This document shows positions 53,631-64,000 of a stretch of DNA of 64,000 nucleotides, piece by piece (the stretch's first letter is position 1; each line of letters begins with the position of its first letter). The position numbers were made by a program, and so were the translations under genes. The notes beneath the pieces are model-generated. The model was given only the letters and a program-made list of their open reading frames with translations. It was not told the origin of the DNA and did no database searches. The stretch spans positions 2,140,001 to 2,204,000 of the forward strand of contig NZ_CP069128.1 in the NCBI RefSeq assembly GCF_029637485.1, read 5' to 3'. Origin of the DNA: Sphingomonas sp. LHG3406-1 (lineage in GTDB: Bacteria > Pseudomonadota > Alphaproteobacteria > Sphingomonadales > Sphingomonadaceae).

Positions 53631-56600
53631 TTAGAGGGTGACGCGGACACCGGCGCGCCACTGGCGGCCCAGGTAGTTGTTGCCGGCCGTGACCGGGTTG
53701 AACAGGTGGGCACCATAGGTCGCCGGATCGATCGGCGGGAGCTTGTCGAACGCGTTCAGCACGTTGACGTAGAAGGTGAAGCGATCGTCGACGCGGAACT
53801 GGGTGTTCAGGTCGAAGGTCGTGTAGCCCTTCACGTCGCACGGCAGGTAGCCGTTGCCGCTCGGGTCGACGCCGAGACCGCAGTCACCGCGTTCGCCGCC
53901 CTGGTCCTCGGCCGACAGGTTGTAGCCGCTGATGTAGTTCACCGTGCCGGTGACAGCGACCGCGCCGAAGTCGAGGGTGTTCTGCCACGAAGCGCGCCAC
54001 TTGGGCGTGCCCGAACCCGCAGTCAGGTTGTAGTTGCCGAGGGTGCCCTCGTAACGCTCCTTGCTGCCGTCCGGGAAGGTCGTGCTCAGCTCGAGGATAC
54101 GGCTGGCTTCGGCCGACGAGGTCCAGCGGATCCCACCGATTTCGAAGCGCGCGAGCGCCGCGAAGTCGAGACCGCGCGAACGGATCTCGTTGGCGTTGAC
54201 CAGCTGGGCCTCGATGAAGCCGATGACCGGAAGGGCGTTCGGGTTGTTCGTATCCGGCGCGCCCGGGATGACATTGTAGCCAGCCGGGATCGGGCAGGTG
54301 CCGCCGTTGAACTGGGCCGCGGTGCAGGAATAGTAAGCTGCAAGCGCCGGGGCGTTCGACGGCGAGGTGATCGAGCCGGTCTTCTTGATGTCGAAGTAAT
54401 CGACAGTGAAGGTCAGCTGACGGATCGGGTTGAGGATCGCACCGAGCGTGATGCTGCGCGACTTCTCCGGATCCAGGTTCGGCGAGGCCAGGGTGGTCAG
54501 GCCGTAGCTGTTGGTGCGGATGTAGGCCGGGCAGCTGCTGTAGGTCGCGAGCGAGCAGCCATACTGCGCCAGGAAGGAGTCGGTGAAGTTGGTCTGCGCC
54601 GTGTTCACGAAGCCGGTCGTCGGCAGGGCGTTCGCCTCACCGAAGGCTGGAATACGGAAACCACGCGACCAGGTGGCACGAAGCGCGAGCTGCTCGAACG
54701 GCTCGAACTTGGCACCGACCTTCGGCGAGAAGGCGCTCTGGCCCGACGAGTAGTGATCGTAACGACCCGACACGTTCACATCGAGCATGTCGAAGACCGG
54801 CGCATTGATTTCGCCGAACACCGACTTGACCGTGCGGTTACCCTTGGTGCCGAAGGCGTTCAGGGTGAAGAAGCGCTGGGTCGGCCCATTGTAGTCGGGG
54901 TTGCCCGACGGAGCATCGACCGACTCGTAGCGGATCTGACCACCGAAGCCGACCTGGAGCGGACCGCCCGGCAGATCGAACAGCGAACGACCGAACGACA
55001 CCTGCGCCGCCAGGAGGTCCGACTTCGCATTGGTGATGTTGTCAGGACGGACGAAGTCGTTGACCGCTTGGCTGTTCAGCTCCGGGTTGACGAGGTTCAC
55101 CGTTCCCTGGGCGATCGCCGTCAGGAAGTTGTTGATGAACACGTAGCCGGTCTGCGTACGACGAAGGTCGTTGCGCATCGCGGTGAGGTCGGCCCGGACG
55201 TCGAAGCCGGCGAACGACGTGGTGACGCCGGCAGCCGCGCGGTAAACGGTGCTGCGGGTTTCGTTGTACGTCGGGTCGGTGAACGGACGGCCGATCAGAC
55301 GGGCAACCTGGCCCTGCGCCGCGAACGGATTGTTCGGGTTGAGCGTGGCACCCGGCGTCGTGGCGGTGCAGCCGGTGTTGATACCGCTCGGGTCGGCGAC
55401 GCCGGTCGGGCAGACGTAGACCGGAAGGGACAGGACGAAGGAGCCCGGAGCCAGGTTGGCGGCCGGACCGGTCGCAGTCGAGAACGGGCGGAACAGAATG
55501 CCCGCGTTGGCGGTGCCGCGGACGACCGGCGGGAAGCCGTCGTACGAGCTTTCGCTCTGCTGGAAGTTCACCATGAAGTAGCCTTCAGTGGTGTCGTTGA
55601 TGCGGGCGGTGACCCGGCCCGAACCGCCGAAGCGGGTGATCTTCGGCGCCGCCGTTCCGAACAGCAAGGTGGTGTCGTTGGCGCAGAAGGTCGTCGGCGC
55701 AGTCGCCGACGCGGCGAGATCGTCCGCCGTCGCGGTGCTGGGCGTGCCGTAGACGCAGCCGGCAGTCGGATTCAGCAGCTGGTAGCGGCCAGCGGCAGTG
55801 GTGTTGGTCGGATCATAGGGGCGAACGTACGGCTGGTAGCCGCCAACGAGAAAACTGCCGTCGCCGTTGATGAGCCCGGTTGTCGGGTCACGGCCGTTGA
55901 CGATGTTGTTCGGACCGCAAACGCCGTTGCGGCAGATACGGCTCTGGTCGTCGGTGTTGAACGGATAGGCCAGGTCGCGGTTCATGACCTTGCCCTGGTT
56001 GAAGTAGAAGCCGCTCAGGTAGGCGTTGAGGCCGTTGGTGGCGAGATCGCCGAAGCCGACGGTGGCCGACATGCGATAGTTGGGCGCATTGCCGTCTTCG
56101 CTGATGCCGGCTTCCGCGCGGGCACTGAGACCGCGGAACTGGCGCTTGGTGATGATGTTCACCACGCCCGCGATCGCGTCGGCGCCGTAGGTCGACGAAG
56201 CGCCGTCACGCAGCACTTCGACGCGGTCGACGATGTCGTCCGGAATGGTGTTGAGGTCGACGAAGTTACGCGAACCGTCGTCGGCGAGCGGGTAGTAAGC
56301 GGCGCGCTGGCCGTCGAACAGGACCAGCGTCGAGTTGGTCGACAGGCCGCGCAGCGACACGGCCGAGGCGCCGGCCGCGAACGCGCCGTTGGCGCTGAAG
56401 CTGTTGGTGAGAGCCGGGCCGTTGTTCGAGGTCAGCGACTGGATCGCGTCCTGGACGGTGTTCTGGCCGCGCTTGTCGATCGTGTCGGCGGTCACGACGG
56501 TGATCGGCGAAACGGTCCGCGAGGTGGTGCCACGGAAGAGGGTGCCGGTGACGACAACTTCCTGCTCGGTGCTGCCGGTATTGGTGTTGGGGACCGGAGC

Positions 56601-56771
56601 GTCGGCCTGAGCCTCGTCCTCGGCCTGGGCCTGCGGGGTGGAGCTCTGTGCGCCCGGGCTATTGGTGGCGTCCTGCGCCAGGGCGGGCGACGCGATCAGA
56701 AAGGCGGGAACGCCTGCGCCGAAGATGGCGACCGCACGCAGAGCGGCGGATGCGCGTAGATAGGACTTCAT
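53631..56771 (-). CDS. TonB-dependent outer-membrane receptor
   Basis: A 1046-residue receptor. Signal ([24 protein letters not shown]), a Gln/Ala-rich linker, a TonB-box region [13 protein letters not shown], a plug domain ([51 protein letters not shown]), and a 22-strand barrel ending in [17 protein letters not shown] with a final aromatic-type strand. The substrate is unknown; this carbohydrate/peptide-type subfamily is expanded in sphingomonads. ATG 56771 is chosen as it starts the signal peptide. Divergent from the next receptor. Confidence 0.93.
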   Translation of the reverse strand: MKSYLRASAALRAVAIFGAGVPAFLIASPALAQDATNSPGAQSSTPQAQAEDEAQADAPVPNTNTGSTEQEVVVTGTLFRGTTSRTVSPITVVTADTIDKRGQNTVQDAIQSLTSNNGPALTNSFSANGAFAAGASAVSLRGLSTNSTLVLFDGQRAAYYPLADDGSRNFVDLNTIPDDIVDRVEVLRDGASSTYGADAIAGVVNIITKRQFRGLSARAEAGISEDGNAPNYRMSATVGFGDLATNGLNAYLSGFYFNQGKVMNRDLAYPFNTDDQSRICRNGVCGPNNIVNGRDPTTGLINGDGSFLVGGYQPYVRPYDPTNTTAAGRYQLLNPTAGCVYGTPSTATADDLAASATAPTTFCANDTTLLFGTAAPKITRFGGSGRVTARINDTTEGYFMVNFQQSESSYDGFPPVVRGTANAGILFRPFSTATGPAANLAPGSFVLSLPVYVCPTGVADPSGINTGCTATTPGATLNPNNPFAAQGQVARLIGRPFTDPTYNETRSTVYRAAAGVTTSFAGFDVRADLTAMRNDLRRTQTGYVFINNFLTAIAQGTVNLVNPELNSQAVNDFVRPDNITNAKSDLLAAQVSFGRSLFDLPGGPLQVGFGGQIRYESVDAPSGNPDYNGPTQRFFTLNAFGTKGNRTVKSVFGEINAPVFDMLDVNVSGRYDHYSSGQSAFSPKVGAKFEPFEQLALRATWSRGFRIPAFGEANALPTTGFVNTAQTNFTDSFLAQYGCSLATYSSCPAYIRTNSYGLTTLASPNLDPEKSRSITLGAILNPIRQLTFTVDYFDIKKTGSITSPSNAPALAAYYSCTAAQFNGGTCPIPAGYNVIPGAPDTNNPNALPVIGFIEAQLVNANEIRSRGLDFAALARFEIGGIRWTSSAEASRILELSTTFPDGSKERYEGTLGNYNLTAGSGTPKWRASWQNTLDFGAVAVTGTVNYISGYNLSAEDQGGERGDCGLGVDPSGNGYLPCDVKGYTTFDLNTQFRVDDRFTFYVNVLNAFDKLPPIDPATYGAHLFNPVTAGNNYLGRQWRAGVRVTL

Positions 56772-57402
56772 GTGAAACACTCTCCCCTTACAGCGCCGTG
56801 GCGCTCAAGAATTCCGCCGACGCACCTCAGAGGGCGCCCGCGCATGCGGGTTCATCGGCCGTAGGTCAGGGTGAGTAAAGGTTAACGCAGCCTCTCGGGC
56901 GATCGTGACACACCCGTTGTGACATAAAGATGACGGTATCATGGTAATCGTCTTGTTTGTGAGGCTTGACGAAAATTCCTTGTATTCCGCCACTTCCGGT
57001 CACCAGACGAAGGCAGCAGTCAGCAATTGTCCGGACAGGCAGCAGCGCCACTCTCCGAAAAAGTTGCACGGGCACCATTTTCCAGGGAACCGTGGCTCAA
57101 AAGCACATAATGATTGCGAGGAAAAACAGGACGTTATTGGTCATCTTTGTGCTGGCAAAACATTGAAGCCACAGCAGTGGTGCCATCCTGCCGCACTTGC
57201 TCTCCAACGTACGCCGCCTGGCAAGTCCACATTGTGGCCGACGAGCCACAAGGGAGGTCGAAACTGGCGAACGGGTTTGCGACACCCTTGTGACGGAGCC
57301 GGTACAACCATAGCAGGGCGGCATCGTGTGGGCGTGTGCGGGCGTCGCTTCGGCGACTCAGCTGCGTCCGGGGGCATTTTTTCAACAGGGGGAGACCCAA
57401 TC
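56772..57402. other. shared intergenic region of the two TonB receptors
   Basis: 631 bases between divergent genes, with AT-rich patches (around 56890-56960) that may hold both promoters. An open frame extends upstream of the second receptor to 56941, but its residues are unlike a leader. No RNA gene seen. Confidence 0.45.
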
Positions 57403-60400
57403 GTGCGTCACTTTACCACCCGATCGCTGCTGCTGGCGTCGACCATCGCAGCCGGCATCGCCGCCACTCCGGCTGCCGCGCAGAGCAATGCGCCTGCGCC
57501 GGGCAACGACACGCAAGCGACCGACGAAGTGGTCGAGGCGACCTCCGATGCCAACCAGCCCACCGGCGATGCGTCCGAGATCGTGGTCACCGGTTCACGC
57601 ATCGTGCGTCCGAACCTTACTGCCAATTCGCCAATCGCGGTGGTGACGGGCGAGCAGACGGTCGCACAGGGCGACATCACGCTCGACACCTATCTGAACA
57701 CCCTGCCGCAGGTGAACCCGTCGGGCACCACCACGTCGAACAACCCGGGCAATGCGGGTCAGGCGAACCTCAACCTTCGCGGTCTCGGTTCCAACCGTAA
57801 CCTCGTGCTGATCGACGGTCGCCGGCCGATGGTGTCGGCGACCGACCAGACGGTCGACCTCAACACCATCCCGCAGGGCCTGATCGAGCGCATCGAGGTG
57901 ATCACCGGCGGTGCCGGCGCCGCCTATGGTGCCGACGCCATCTCGGGTGTCGCCAACATCATCCTGCGCAGGAATTTCGAAGGTCTCGAGCTGCGCGCCG
58001 GCTACTCCAACTCGCTCCCCGAGACGGACGCGATGGAGTATCAGATCAGCGGTGTCCTCGGCGCCAACTTCTCGGATGGCCGCGGCAATGTGGTCATCTC
58101 GGGCGAATTCTCGGACCGCCAGGGCCTGATCAAGTCGCAGCGCGCCTTCGCCAGCCAGGCGACCTCGACCACCGGCGTTCCGCCGACGGGTAGGCTGATC
58201 GAAAACAACGCAATCCCGCAGGCCGCGATCGATGCGCTGTTCAACGGTGTCTATGGCGTGCCGCTCGCGCAGACGCCGCGTTCGGGCCTCAGTCAGCTGC
58301 ACTTCAACAGCGACGGCACGCTGTTCGGCTCGGGTACCTTCAACAGCCCGCTGAACGTCAGCAACTATCGCTACGACCCGCTTGGTGGCGATTCCGCGGC
58401 GGCCAACCAGAACTTCTTCCCGGATTTCTATTCGTACAACTTCGACGCCATCAACCTGCTGGTCCTCCCGCTGACCCGCCGCTCGGCGTTCGTGAAGGCC
58501 AATTACGAGATCGATCCGAAGGCCGAAGTCTTCGTTCAGGCCGGCTACACCGACTATAGCTCGGTGCAGGCGCTGGCCCCGACCCCGATCGGCGTCCGCA
58601 TCTACAATCCGGCGACGCCGGGCGGCGCCTCGTTTGCGACGTCGCCGCTGATCAACACCGGCGTGTTCATCACCAACTCGGTCATCCCCGTCACCAACCC
58701 GTTCATCCCGGCCCAACTCGCCACCCTGCTGGCGGCGCGTACCGGCGATGACACCAGCCTCGTCGGCTCGGGCGCGACGGAGCCGTTCCGCTTCGCCATC
58801 CGTACCCTTGGCGCAGGTCTGCGCGAGTCGACCTACGACAGCACCGTCACTCAGGCCCTCGGCGGCCTGCGCGGCGAGATCGTCGGCGACTGGCGCTACG
58901 AAGCCTATTGGAGCTACGGCAAGACGGTCATCGATCGTTCGGCAGCCGGCAACATCAACGTCCAGCGCCTGCAGCAGCTGCTCGAGGCTCCGGACGGCGG
59001 CGCCAGCCTCTGCGCCGGCGGCTACAATCCGTTCGGCGTCCAGCCGGTCAGCCAGGCCTGCGTCGACTATCTCAGCGTGACCGGCTTCACCTCGACCGAG
59101 TTCACCCAGAACGTCGGCCAGGCCTTCGCCACCGGTTCGCTGTTCGCCCTTCCGGCCGGCAACGTCCGCGGCGTGCTGGGCATCGAGAAGCGCGACTTCA
59201 CCTACGATTTCGATCCGGGCGCCCTGTCCGGCCCGATCGCCGGCTTCAACACCGCAAGCCCGGTCAACGGCCGCAACGGCTTCCTCGACTACTTCGGCGA
59301 GCTCTATGTTCCGCTGCTGAAGGATCAGGGCTTCGCCAAGAACCTCGACGTCACCTTCGGCTATCGTCGTTCGCGCAGCAATGCCGAGAACGTCCGCACG
59401 GCCGTGGAGACTCCGAAGGTCTGGTCGAACGCCTACAAGATCGAGGCGAGCTGGCAGCCGATCGACCCGGTCCGCATCCGCGGCAGCTTCCAGCGTTCGG
59501 TCCGCGCGCCGAACTTCGGCGAGCTGTTCTCGGGCGGCGCCTCGTTCGTGTCGGCCTTCGACCCCTGCTCGAACGGCACCAATTTTCGCGCCACCCGTGG
59601 CACGGCCGGCCGTGACCTCTGCATCCAGAACGGCGTTGGCGGCGGCTCCATTCCCGCGAGCGGCCCCTTCACGCCCACGACGGCTCAGATCAACGCGTTC
59701 AACGGCTTCGCCGCGACGCCGGGCCTTCAGGTCAACACCAATTTCACCGGCAACATCAACCTGAAGCCGGAGAAGGCCAACACCTTCACCGTCGGCGGCG
59801 TGTTCGAGGCGCTGGGGATCATCGGCTCGATCGACTATTACAACATCAAGGTCAGCGACAAGATCTTCGGCCCGGACACGAACCTGATCATCGCCGCCTG
59901 CTACGGCTATCTTGATGGCTACAATGCGACCCTGGCGGCGACCAACGACTATTGCCGCTCGATCACCCGCGCTGGTTCGAACCTGTCGTCGGTGTCGCCT
60001 CGCGTCGCCATCGGCGGCGACGGCGTCAACTTCCTCAGCGTCAATCAGGGCATTGTGAAGACCAGCGGTATCGACGTGCAGCTGGCCTGGAAGATCCCGA
60101 CGCGCTTCATGGGTCCGAAGTCGCAGATCAACTTCGATACCTACGTCAACTATCTGATCAACTTCAAGAATGAGGAACTGCCGGGCGTCGTTCTCGACTA
60201 TGCCGGAACGGTCAGCTACTTCGGCCAGGGTCTCGGCACGAGCTTCCCCGAGTGGAAGGGCACTGCCAACATCAACTGGCAGGTCGAGCCGTTCACCTGG
60301 TCGAACCGCATCCGCTACATCGACGCGATGAAGAACCGTGGTCTGGTGCAGTTCGCGGGCGAGAGCTCGTCCTTCACCGGCGTCGGCTCGGTCTGGTACT

Positions 60401-60576
60401 TCGACACCGCGCTGCAGTGGGACTTCCTGAAGCGCTACACCTTCCGGATCGGCGTGAACAACCTGTTCAACAAGCAGCCGCCGACCTACTCGCCGAACGT
60501 GCAGTCGGGCACCGACCCGTCGCTCTACGACGTTGTCGGCCGCCGCGGCTTCGTCCAGGCTCGGCTGAAGTTCTAA
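57403..60576 (+). CDS. TonB-dependent outer-membrane receptor
   Basis: A 1057-residue receptor: signal ending AAGIAATPAAAQ, the TonB box EIVVTGSRIVRPN, plug (NSPIAVVTGEQ and VEVITGGAGAAYGADAISGVANIILRR), and a barrel ending in DVVGRRGFVQARLKF. The start is GTG at 57403, after AACAGGGGGAGACC, not the ATG far upstream. It is related to, but clearly diverged from, the neighbouring receptor. The downstream TPR/oxygenase gene on the same strand is a common companion of such receptors. Confidence 0.93.
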   Translation: MRHFTTRSLLLASTIAAGIAATPAAAQSNAPAPGNDTQATDEVVEATSDANQPTGDASEIVVTGSRIVRPNLTANSPIAVVTGEQTVAQGDITLDTYLNTLPQVNPSGTTTSNNPGNAGQANLNLRGLGSNRNLVLIDGRRPMVSATDQTVDLNTIPQGLIERIEVITGGAGAAYGADAISGVANIILRRNFEGLELRAGYSNSLPETDAMEYQISGVLGANFSDGRGNVVISGEFSDRQGLIKSQRAFASQATSTTGVPPTGRLIENNAIPQAAIDALFNGVYGVPLAQTPRSGLSQLHFNSDGTLFGSGTFNSPLNVSNYRYDPLGGDSAAANQNFFPDFYSYNFDAINLLVLPLTRRSAFVKANYEIDPKAEVFVQAGYTDYSSVQALAPTPIGVRIYNPATPGGASFATSPLINTGVFITNSVIPVTNPFIPAQLATLLAARTGDDTSLVGSGATEPFRFAIRTLGAGLRESTYDSTVTQALGGLRGEIVGDWRYEAYWSYGKTVIDRSAAGNINVQRLQQLLEAPDGGASLCAGGYNPFGVQPVSQACVDYLSVTGFTSTEFTQNVGQAFATGSLFALPAGNVRGVLGIEKRDFTYDFDPGALSGPIAGFNTASPVNGRNGFLDYFGELYVPLLKDQGFAKNLDVTFGYRRSRSNAENVRTAVETPKVWSNAYKIEASWQPIDPVRIRGSFQRSVRAPNFGELFSGGASFVSAFDPCSNGTNFRATRGTAGRDLCIQNGVGGGSIPASGPFTPTTAQINAFNGFAATPGLQVNTNFTGNINLKPEKANTFTVGGVFEALGIIGSIDYYNIKVSDKIFGPDTNLIIAACYGYLDGYNATLAATNDYCRSITRAGSNLSSVSPRVAIGGDGVNFLSVNQGIVKTSGIDVQLAWKIPTRFMGPKSQINFDTYVNYLINFKNEELPGVVLDYAGTVSYFGQGLGTSFPEWKGTANINWQVEPFTWSNRIRYIDAMKNRGLVQFAGESSSFTGVGSVWYFDTALQWDFLKRYTFRIGVNNLFNKQPPTYSPNVQSGTDPSLYDVVGRRGFVQARLKF

Positions 60577-60939
60577 GGGCCGGCCTGGCGACAGTCAGGA
60601 CAGAAAAGGGGCGGGGCTGCCGGTGGCGGTCCCGCCCTCTTCTCGTCTGGACTTGCGCGCATCGGTCCTGTTTCGCGACGCGGCACTTGCCGCTCTCCGG
60701 AACCCGGCAGTGGCGGCGGCCTCCGCCGCCTTGAGGCGACCGGGAGACCGATGACGAACTGCGAGGATCGGGCAGGTAACCGGCTCGCACTTCGCCAAGC
60801 GCGTGTGCGTTGGCGGGGATGAGCTGGCCGCGCGGCGCGAGCGCGACATGCGGAGCGGGGCCGAAATCATCAACAAGCCCAACATCAATCCCAACCGAGC
60901 GGCCTTGCCGCCACCTGCTCGACCCGCTTTGATGCGGCC
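60577..60939. other. gap with terminator at its start
   Basis: GGGCGGG at 60609-60615 pairs with CCCGCCC at 60631-60637, followed by TCTTCTC: a terminator for the receptor. The rest of the gap shows no gene or RNA I can support. Confidence 0.55.
60609..60640 (+). terminator. intrinsic terminator after the second TonB receptor
   Basis: GGGCGGG/CCCGCCC 7-bp stem with a 15-base loop, 32 bases after the stop, T-rich tail (TCTTCTC). Confidence 0.6.
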
Positions 60940-62406
60940 ATGACCGCCACCGCGCTTGCCGACCGTGCCTATGAACTGCTGGACGCCGGGCGCGAGGAAG
61001 AAGCGATCGGGCCGCTCCTGGACGCGCTTGCCTGCGATGGCGAGCAGGCGGGCCTGTGGCAGGCGCTCGGCATCTGCCTGCGCGCCGCCGAGCGGCTCGA
61101 CGAGGCAGGCGCCGCCTTCGAGCGGGCATCCGCTCTGGCGCCGGGCGACCGGCGGATTCTCCAAGGGCTCGCCCAATGCCATTACGAAGCGGGCATGGAG
61201 GCGGTGCCGACCTTCGAGCGCGCGCTGGGGATGGGCGGCTTCGATCCCGCCATCGGCCAGGCATTGGCTGCGGCGATTGCCGCCGAGCAGGGGCCGCATG
61301 CGGCGCTCGAGCGCCTTGAGCAACTGCTGGTCGCGCAGCCGGACTGGCTCGCCGGCCATTGGCTTGCCAGCCGGCTCGGCGCGGCAGCAGGGCGGGACGA
61401 TCCGGTCGATCGCACCATCGCCGCCGAGATCGCGCGGCGCCCGAATGCAACGCACCTCTGGCAGCATCGGCTGTTCACCCTGATGCACAGCCGCCAGTGG
61501 GACGAGGCGCTGCGAGTGGCACGCGAGGCGCGGCACCGCTTCCCGAACGAAGCGATGTTTGCGTGGAACGAGGCTGGCGCCGCGACCGAGGCGGGCGAGG
61601 TGGAGGCGGCCGAACGGCTATACCAGTCACTTGGCGGCCTGCCCGATGTGTCGAACGCCATCTACCGTTGCCGTCACTGGCTTCGGCGCCGCCAGCCGGA
61701 GCACGTCGCCGCCCTGCACGGGCAAATCCCCGGACCTGCGGGGTTCGAGGGCCTTTACCCCTATTTCGCCATCGCCTGGCGGATGCTGGACGATGTCAAA
61801 GCCGACTGGCTCGAGCCTTCCGCCCTGGTGGCGGTCCACGATCTTGCCGGCGAGCTTCCGCCGCTGGCCGACCTGGCCGACCATCTGCGCGGGCTGCACA
61901 ATCAGGTGCGCCAGCCGCTCGAGCAGTCGGTTCGTGGCGGCACCCAGACCGATGGCAATCTGCTGCTCCGCGCCGAGCCGATGGTGAAGGCGCTGCGGGA
62001 GGTGCTGGCGCGGACCATCGCAGACCATGTCGCGAGCTTGCCCCCCAGTGATGCTGCTCACCCTCAGCTCCGCCACCGCCGCGACCGGCCGGTGCGCTTT
62101 TCCGGCAGCTGGTCGGTGCGGCTGCAGTCGGGTGGGCACCACGACGCCCACGTCCATCCCGAGGGCTGGTTCAGTTCGGCACTGTACGTGGCGCTGCCGG
62201 AAAGGATGGGCGGGGACGACAAGGCCGGCTGGCTGGCGCTCGGCGCGCCGCAGGACAGCCTTGGCCTCGATCTTTCGCCGGTGCGGATGATCGAGCCCAA
62301 GCCGGGTCGACTGGTGCTCTTTCCGTCGACCATGTGGCACGGCACGGTTCCGTTCGCCGCGGGCGAGCGGCTGACGGTGGCGTTCGATGTGAAGGTGCCG
62401 GCCTGA
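60940..62406 (+). CDS. TPR-repeat protein with a 2OG-Fe(II) oxygenase-like domain
   Basis: A 488-residue protein. Residues 1-260 are TPR-like helices (DRAYELLDAGREEEAIGPLLDALACDGEQAGLWQALGICLRAAERLDEAGAAFERASALAP). The last 130 residues have GGHHDAHVHPEGWFSSALYVALPERM then FPSTMWHGTVPFAAGERLTVAFDVKV: a His-x-(Asp/His) pair, a late His and an Arg, as in 2OG-FeII_Oxy_5 domains. It probably hydroxylates a protein or peptide linked to receptor function; its partner is unknown. ATG 60940 without a strong ribosome site. Confidence 0.7.
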   Translation: MTATALADRAYELLDAGREEEAIGPLLDALACDGEQAGLWQALGICLRAAERLDEAGAAFERASALAPGDRRILQGLAQCHYEAGMEAVPTFERALGMGGFDPAIGQALAAAIAAEQGPHAALERLEQLLVAQPDWLAGHWLASRLGAAAGRDDPVDRTIAAEIARRPNATHLWQHRLFTLMHSRQWDEALRVAREARHRFPNEAMFAWNEAGAATEAGEVEAAERLYQSLGGLPDVSNAIYRCRHWLRRRQPEHVAALHGQIPGPAGFEGLYPYFAIAWRMLDDVKADWLEPSALVAVHDLAGELPPLADLADHLRGLHNQVRQPLEQSVRGGTQTDGNLLLRAEPMVKALREVLARTIADHVASLPPSDAAHPQLRHRRDRPVRFSGSWSVRLQSGGHHDAHVHPEGWFSSALYVALPERMGGDDKAGWLALGAPQDSLGLDLSPVRMIEPKPGRLVLFPSTMWHGTVPFAAGERLTVAFDVKVPA

Positions 62407-62438
62407 GTGGACGGTGGCGACGCGAAGGTGGCCGCAGC

Positions 62439-62642
62439 CTAGCGGGCGCGGCCCTCGGCGGTGAAGCTCGCGGCGGCGTCGACATAGGGCTCTTGCCGGG
62501 CGACGCTCCAGTAGCGCAGCTGGTCGAGCGAGATCCTGGCCCCGGTGACGGCGCAGCGGACATGATCGCCGTCGCTCAGCAGGCGGAAGGTGCCGGCCAT
62601 ATAGTGGATGCGCGCCTCGCGCCCGCTGCCCTGCATCAGCAT
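62439..62642 (-). CDS. DUF2093 family protein
   Basis: A 67-residue protein, MLMQGSGREARIHYMAGTFRLLSDGDHVRCAVTGARISLDQLRYWSV...: DUF2093, a small alphaproteobacterial family of unknown function, often next to xseA. The CAVTG cysteine is family-typical. Start ATG 62642. Confidence 0.85.
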   Translation of the reverse strand: MLMQGSGREARIHYMAGTFRLLSDGDHVRCAVTGARISLDQLRYWSVARQEPYVDAAASFTAEGRAR

Positions 62643-62669
62643 GTCGTCACTCGTCCCGTCTCGTTCACC

Positions 62670-64000
62670 TCAGTCGAAGAGGTTTGGCTGGGGAGGGACA
62701 TAGGCGCGCCTGGGGCTTCGCTCAACCTTTGCGGGGGAGGGAGCGGGGGCGGGGGCAGGGGTCGTGGTGCCGTCGACCGTCGCCGGCAACTCGCCGTCCC
62801 CGAAGTGGAGCAGGAGGAGGCCGGCGGCGCGGGCGTCGGCGGCGTGGGTGAGGGTGCGGCCGTCCGCTCCCGCCGTGACCCGGACGAAGCCACGGCCGAG
62901 CGGCCGGTCGGGGTGGACGAGCGGGAGCATCTTGGCGGCGGCGCCGAGCTGGTCGGTCAGCCGGGCGAGCTTCTGGGAGAGCAAGTCGGGACGGAGGCGG
63001 GCGGCGGTGAGGTTCATCAGCGCCTCGGCCTTGTGGGCACGGGCGGAAAGACCGCGCGGGAGCCGCTCGCCCACCTCGTCGAGCCGCTGGCGCTTGGGCC
63101 CGAGCAAGGTGTCGGGCTCGGGGAAGCGGCAGGCAGTGAGGGCCAACCGCTCGCGTGCGTCGTTGGCGCGCTTGTTGAGGCAGCGGTGCTTGCGGGCGGA
63201 ATAATCGTCGAGCAGCGCCATCAGCTCGGCCCGCACCGGCACCGCCAGTTCGGCGGCGGCAGTGGGGGTGGGCGCGCGAAGGTCGGCGGCATGGTCGATG
63301 AGCGTGGTGTCGGTCTCGTGGCCGACGGCGCTGATCAGGGGGATGGGCGATTCCGCCGCGGCGCGGACCACTTCCTCCTCGTTGAAGGCCCACAGATCCT
63401 CGATCGATCCGCCGCCGCGGGCGACGATGATGAGGTCGGGGCGCTCGGGGTAGGAAGCGAAGCCCCGGATGGCGGCGGCGACCTTGCTCGCCGCGCCCTC
63501 GCCCTGGACCGGCACCGGCCAGACGATCACGCGGGTTGGGCAGCGGTCCTCGAGGCGGTGGAGGATGTCGCGGATGACGGCGCCGGTCGGCGAGGTCACC
63601 ACGCCGATGACTTTTGGCAGGAAGGGCAGCGGCCGCTTGCGGGCGGCGTCGAACAGCCCCTCGGCGGCGAGCGCTCGGCGGCGCTTGTCGAGCAGCGCCA
63701 TGAGCGCGCCTTCGCCGGCCAGCTCCAGCCGCTCGACCACGATCTGATATTTGGAGCGGCCCGGATAGGTGGTCATCTTGCCGGTGGCGATGACCTCGGC
63801 GCCGTCTTCGGGGCGGAAGGCGAGGCCGCCGGCGGCGCTGCGCCAGATGACCGCATCGATGCAGGCCGCGTCGTCCTTCAGGGTGAAGTAGCAATGCCCC
63901 GAGCTGTGCCGCTTCCAGCCCGAAATCTCGCCGCGCACACGAATCCGGCCGAACCGGTCCTCGACGGTGCGCTTCACGGCATGGGCCAGTTCGCCGACAC
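62670..64000 (-). CDS. xseA: exodeoxyribonuclease VII large subunit (5' end outside window)
   Basis: Large subunit of the single-strand exonuclease Exo[28 protein letters not shown] is the OB-fold; [49 protein letters not shown] and [31 protein letters not shown] are the catalytic-domain signatures. The last bases of the window still encode family-typical sequence ([16 protein letters not shown]), so the start lies beyond 64000. Its C-terminal tail is Pro/Ala-rich. Confidence 0.96.
   Translation of the reverse strand, partial: VGELAHAVKRTVEDRFGRIRVRGEISGWKRHSSGHCYFTLKDDAACIDAVIWRSAAGGLAFRPEDGAEVIATGKMTTYPGRSKYQIVVERLELAGEGALMALLDKRRRALAAEGLFDAARKRPLPFLPKVIGVVTSPTGAVIRDILHRLEDRCPTRVIVWPVPVQGEGAASKVAAAIRGFASYPERPDLIIVARGGGSIEDLWAFNEEEVVRAAAESPIPLISAVGHETDTTLIDHAADLRAPTPTAAAELAVPVRAELMALLDDYSARKHRCLNKRANDARERLALTACRFPEPDTLLGPKRQRLDEVGERLPRGLSARAHKAEALMNLTAARLRPDLLSQKLARLTDQLGAAAKMLPLVHPDRPLGRGFVRVTAGADGRTLTHAADARAAGLLLLHFGDGELPATVDGTTTPAPAPAPSPAKVERSPRRAYVPPQPNLFD

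Noticed and set aside
53580..56759. 1059-residue ORF on the + strand across the first TonB receptor
   Set aside because: It is the mirror of a well-supported receptor gene, its sequence is dominated by Arg/Val/Gly, and no domain is visible.

Overview
The window looks like a chromosome segment of a high-GC alphaproteobacterium, most likely a sphingomonad (Sphingomonas or Sphingomicrobium type). The clues are the paired TonB-dependent receptors with long N-terminal extensions, the DUF3617 lipoproteins, the S10-type secreted peptidase, the VKOR-like CSWC protein, the DUF2093 and PHA-system proteins, and ordinary alphaproteobacterial housekeeping genes. A 28 kb integrated island splits this background.

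Positions 1-19650 are core chromosome: nrdA (partial, with a pair of NrdR-type boxes), rlmJ, rluE, a DUF465 small protein, a DUF2490 outer-membrane protein, a TerC/Alx-type membrane protein whose ribosome binding site lies inside a perfect hairpin, two DUF3617 lipoproteins, an HNH protein, an SGNH/MBOAT O-acylation pair, a GT39 glycosyltransferase, uvrB, a sugar-dehydrogenase-like lipoprotein, an S10 peptidase with a +1 frame break just before its catalytic His, a VKOR-like protein and an amidase-like secreted protein.

Positions 19653-47660 are an integrative element in the 3' half of a tRNA-Pro(CGG) gene. It is bounded by perfect 47-bp direct repeats and carries a tyrosine integrase, an excisionase-like protein and an HUH-type Rep/relaxase-like protein. 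Nearly all of its cargo looks like genome conflict machinery. From left to right: (i) a four-gene, translationally coupled operon of SMC-like ATPase, HATPase (histidine-kinase-like), receiver-kinase-fold fusion and a HEPN protein; (ii) a D12-class adenine methyltransferase with a DpnII-like endonuclease; (iii) a Cas4-like Fe-S nuclease; (iv) an unknown protein plus the HUH protein; (v) a MORC/MutL-type ATPase, Z1 helicase, PD-(D/E)XK (DUF4420), AIPR, Dcm and Vsr cluster; (vi) a PP2C phosphatase, ArdC-like metallopeptidase and PD-(D/E)XK nuclease run; (vii) a 47-bp tandem repeat and a G-rich tract; (viii) beside the tRNA, a coupled pair made of a SEC-C/SAM-methyltransferase/HExxH-peptidase fusion and a second HEPN-type protein.

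The two modules I could not match to a named system are the four-gene ATPase/HATPase/receiver-kinase/HEPN operon (19928-24702) and the methyltransferase-peptidase fusion plus HEPN pair (44465-47181). Each combines a sensing or signalling part with an RX4H motif typical of HEPN ribonucleases, which suggests abortive-infection style defence. That function is inference.

Positions 47774-64000 return to core chromosome: a ferredoxin-NADP reductase-like flavoprotein, a PHA-system protein, an M15 peptidase, clpB, two divergent TonB-dependent receptors, a TPR/2OG-Fe(II) oxygenase protein, a DUF2093 protein and xseA (partial at the window end).
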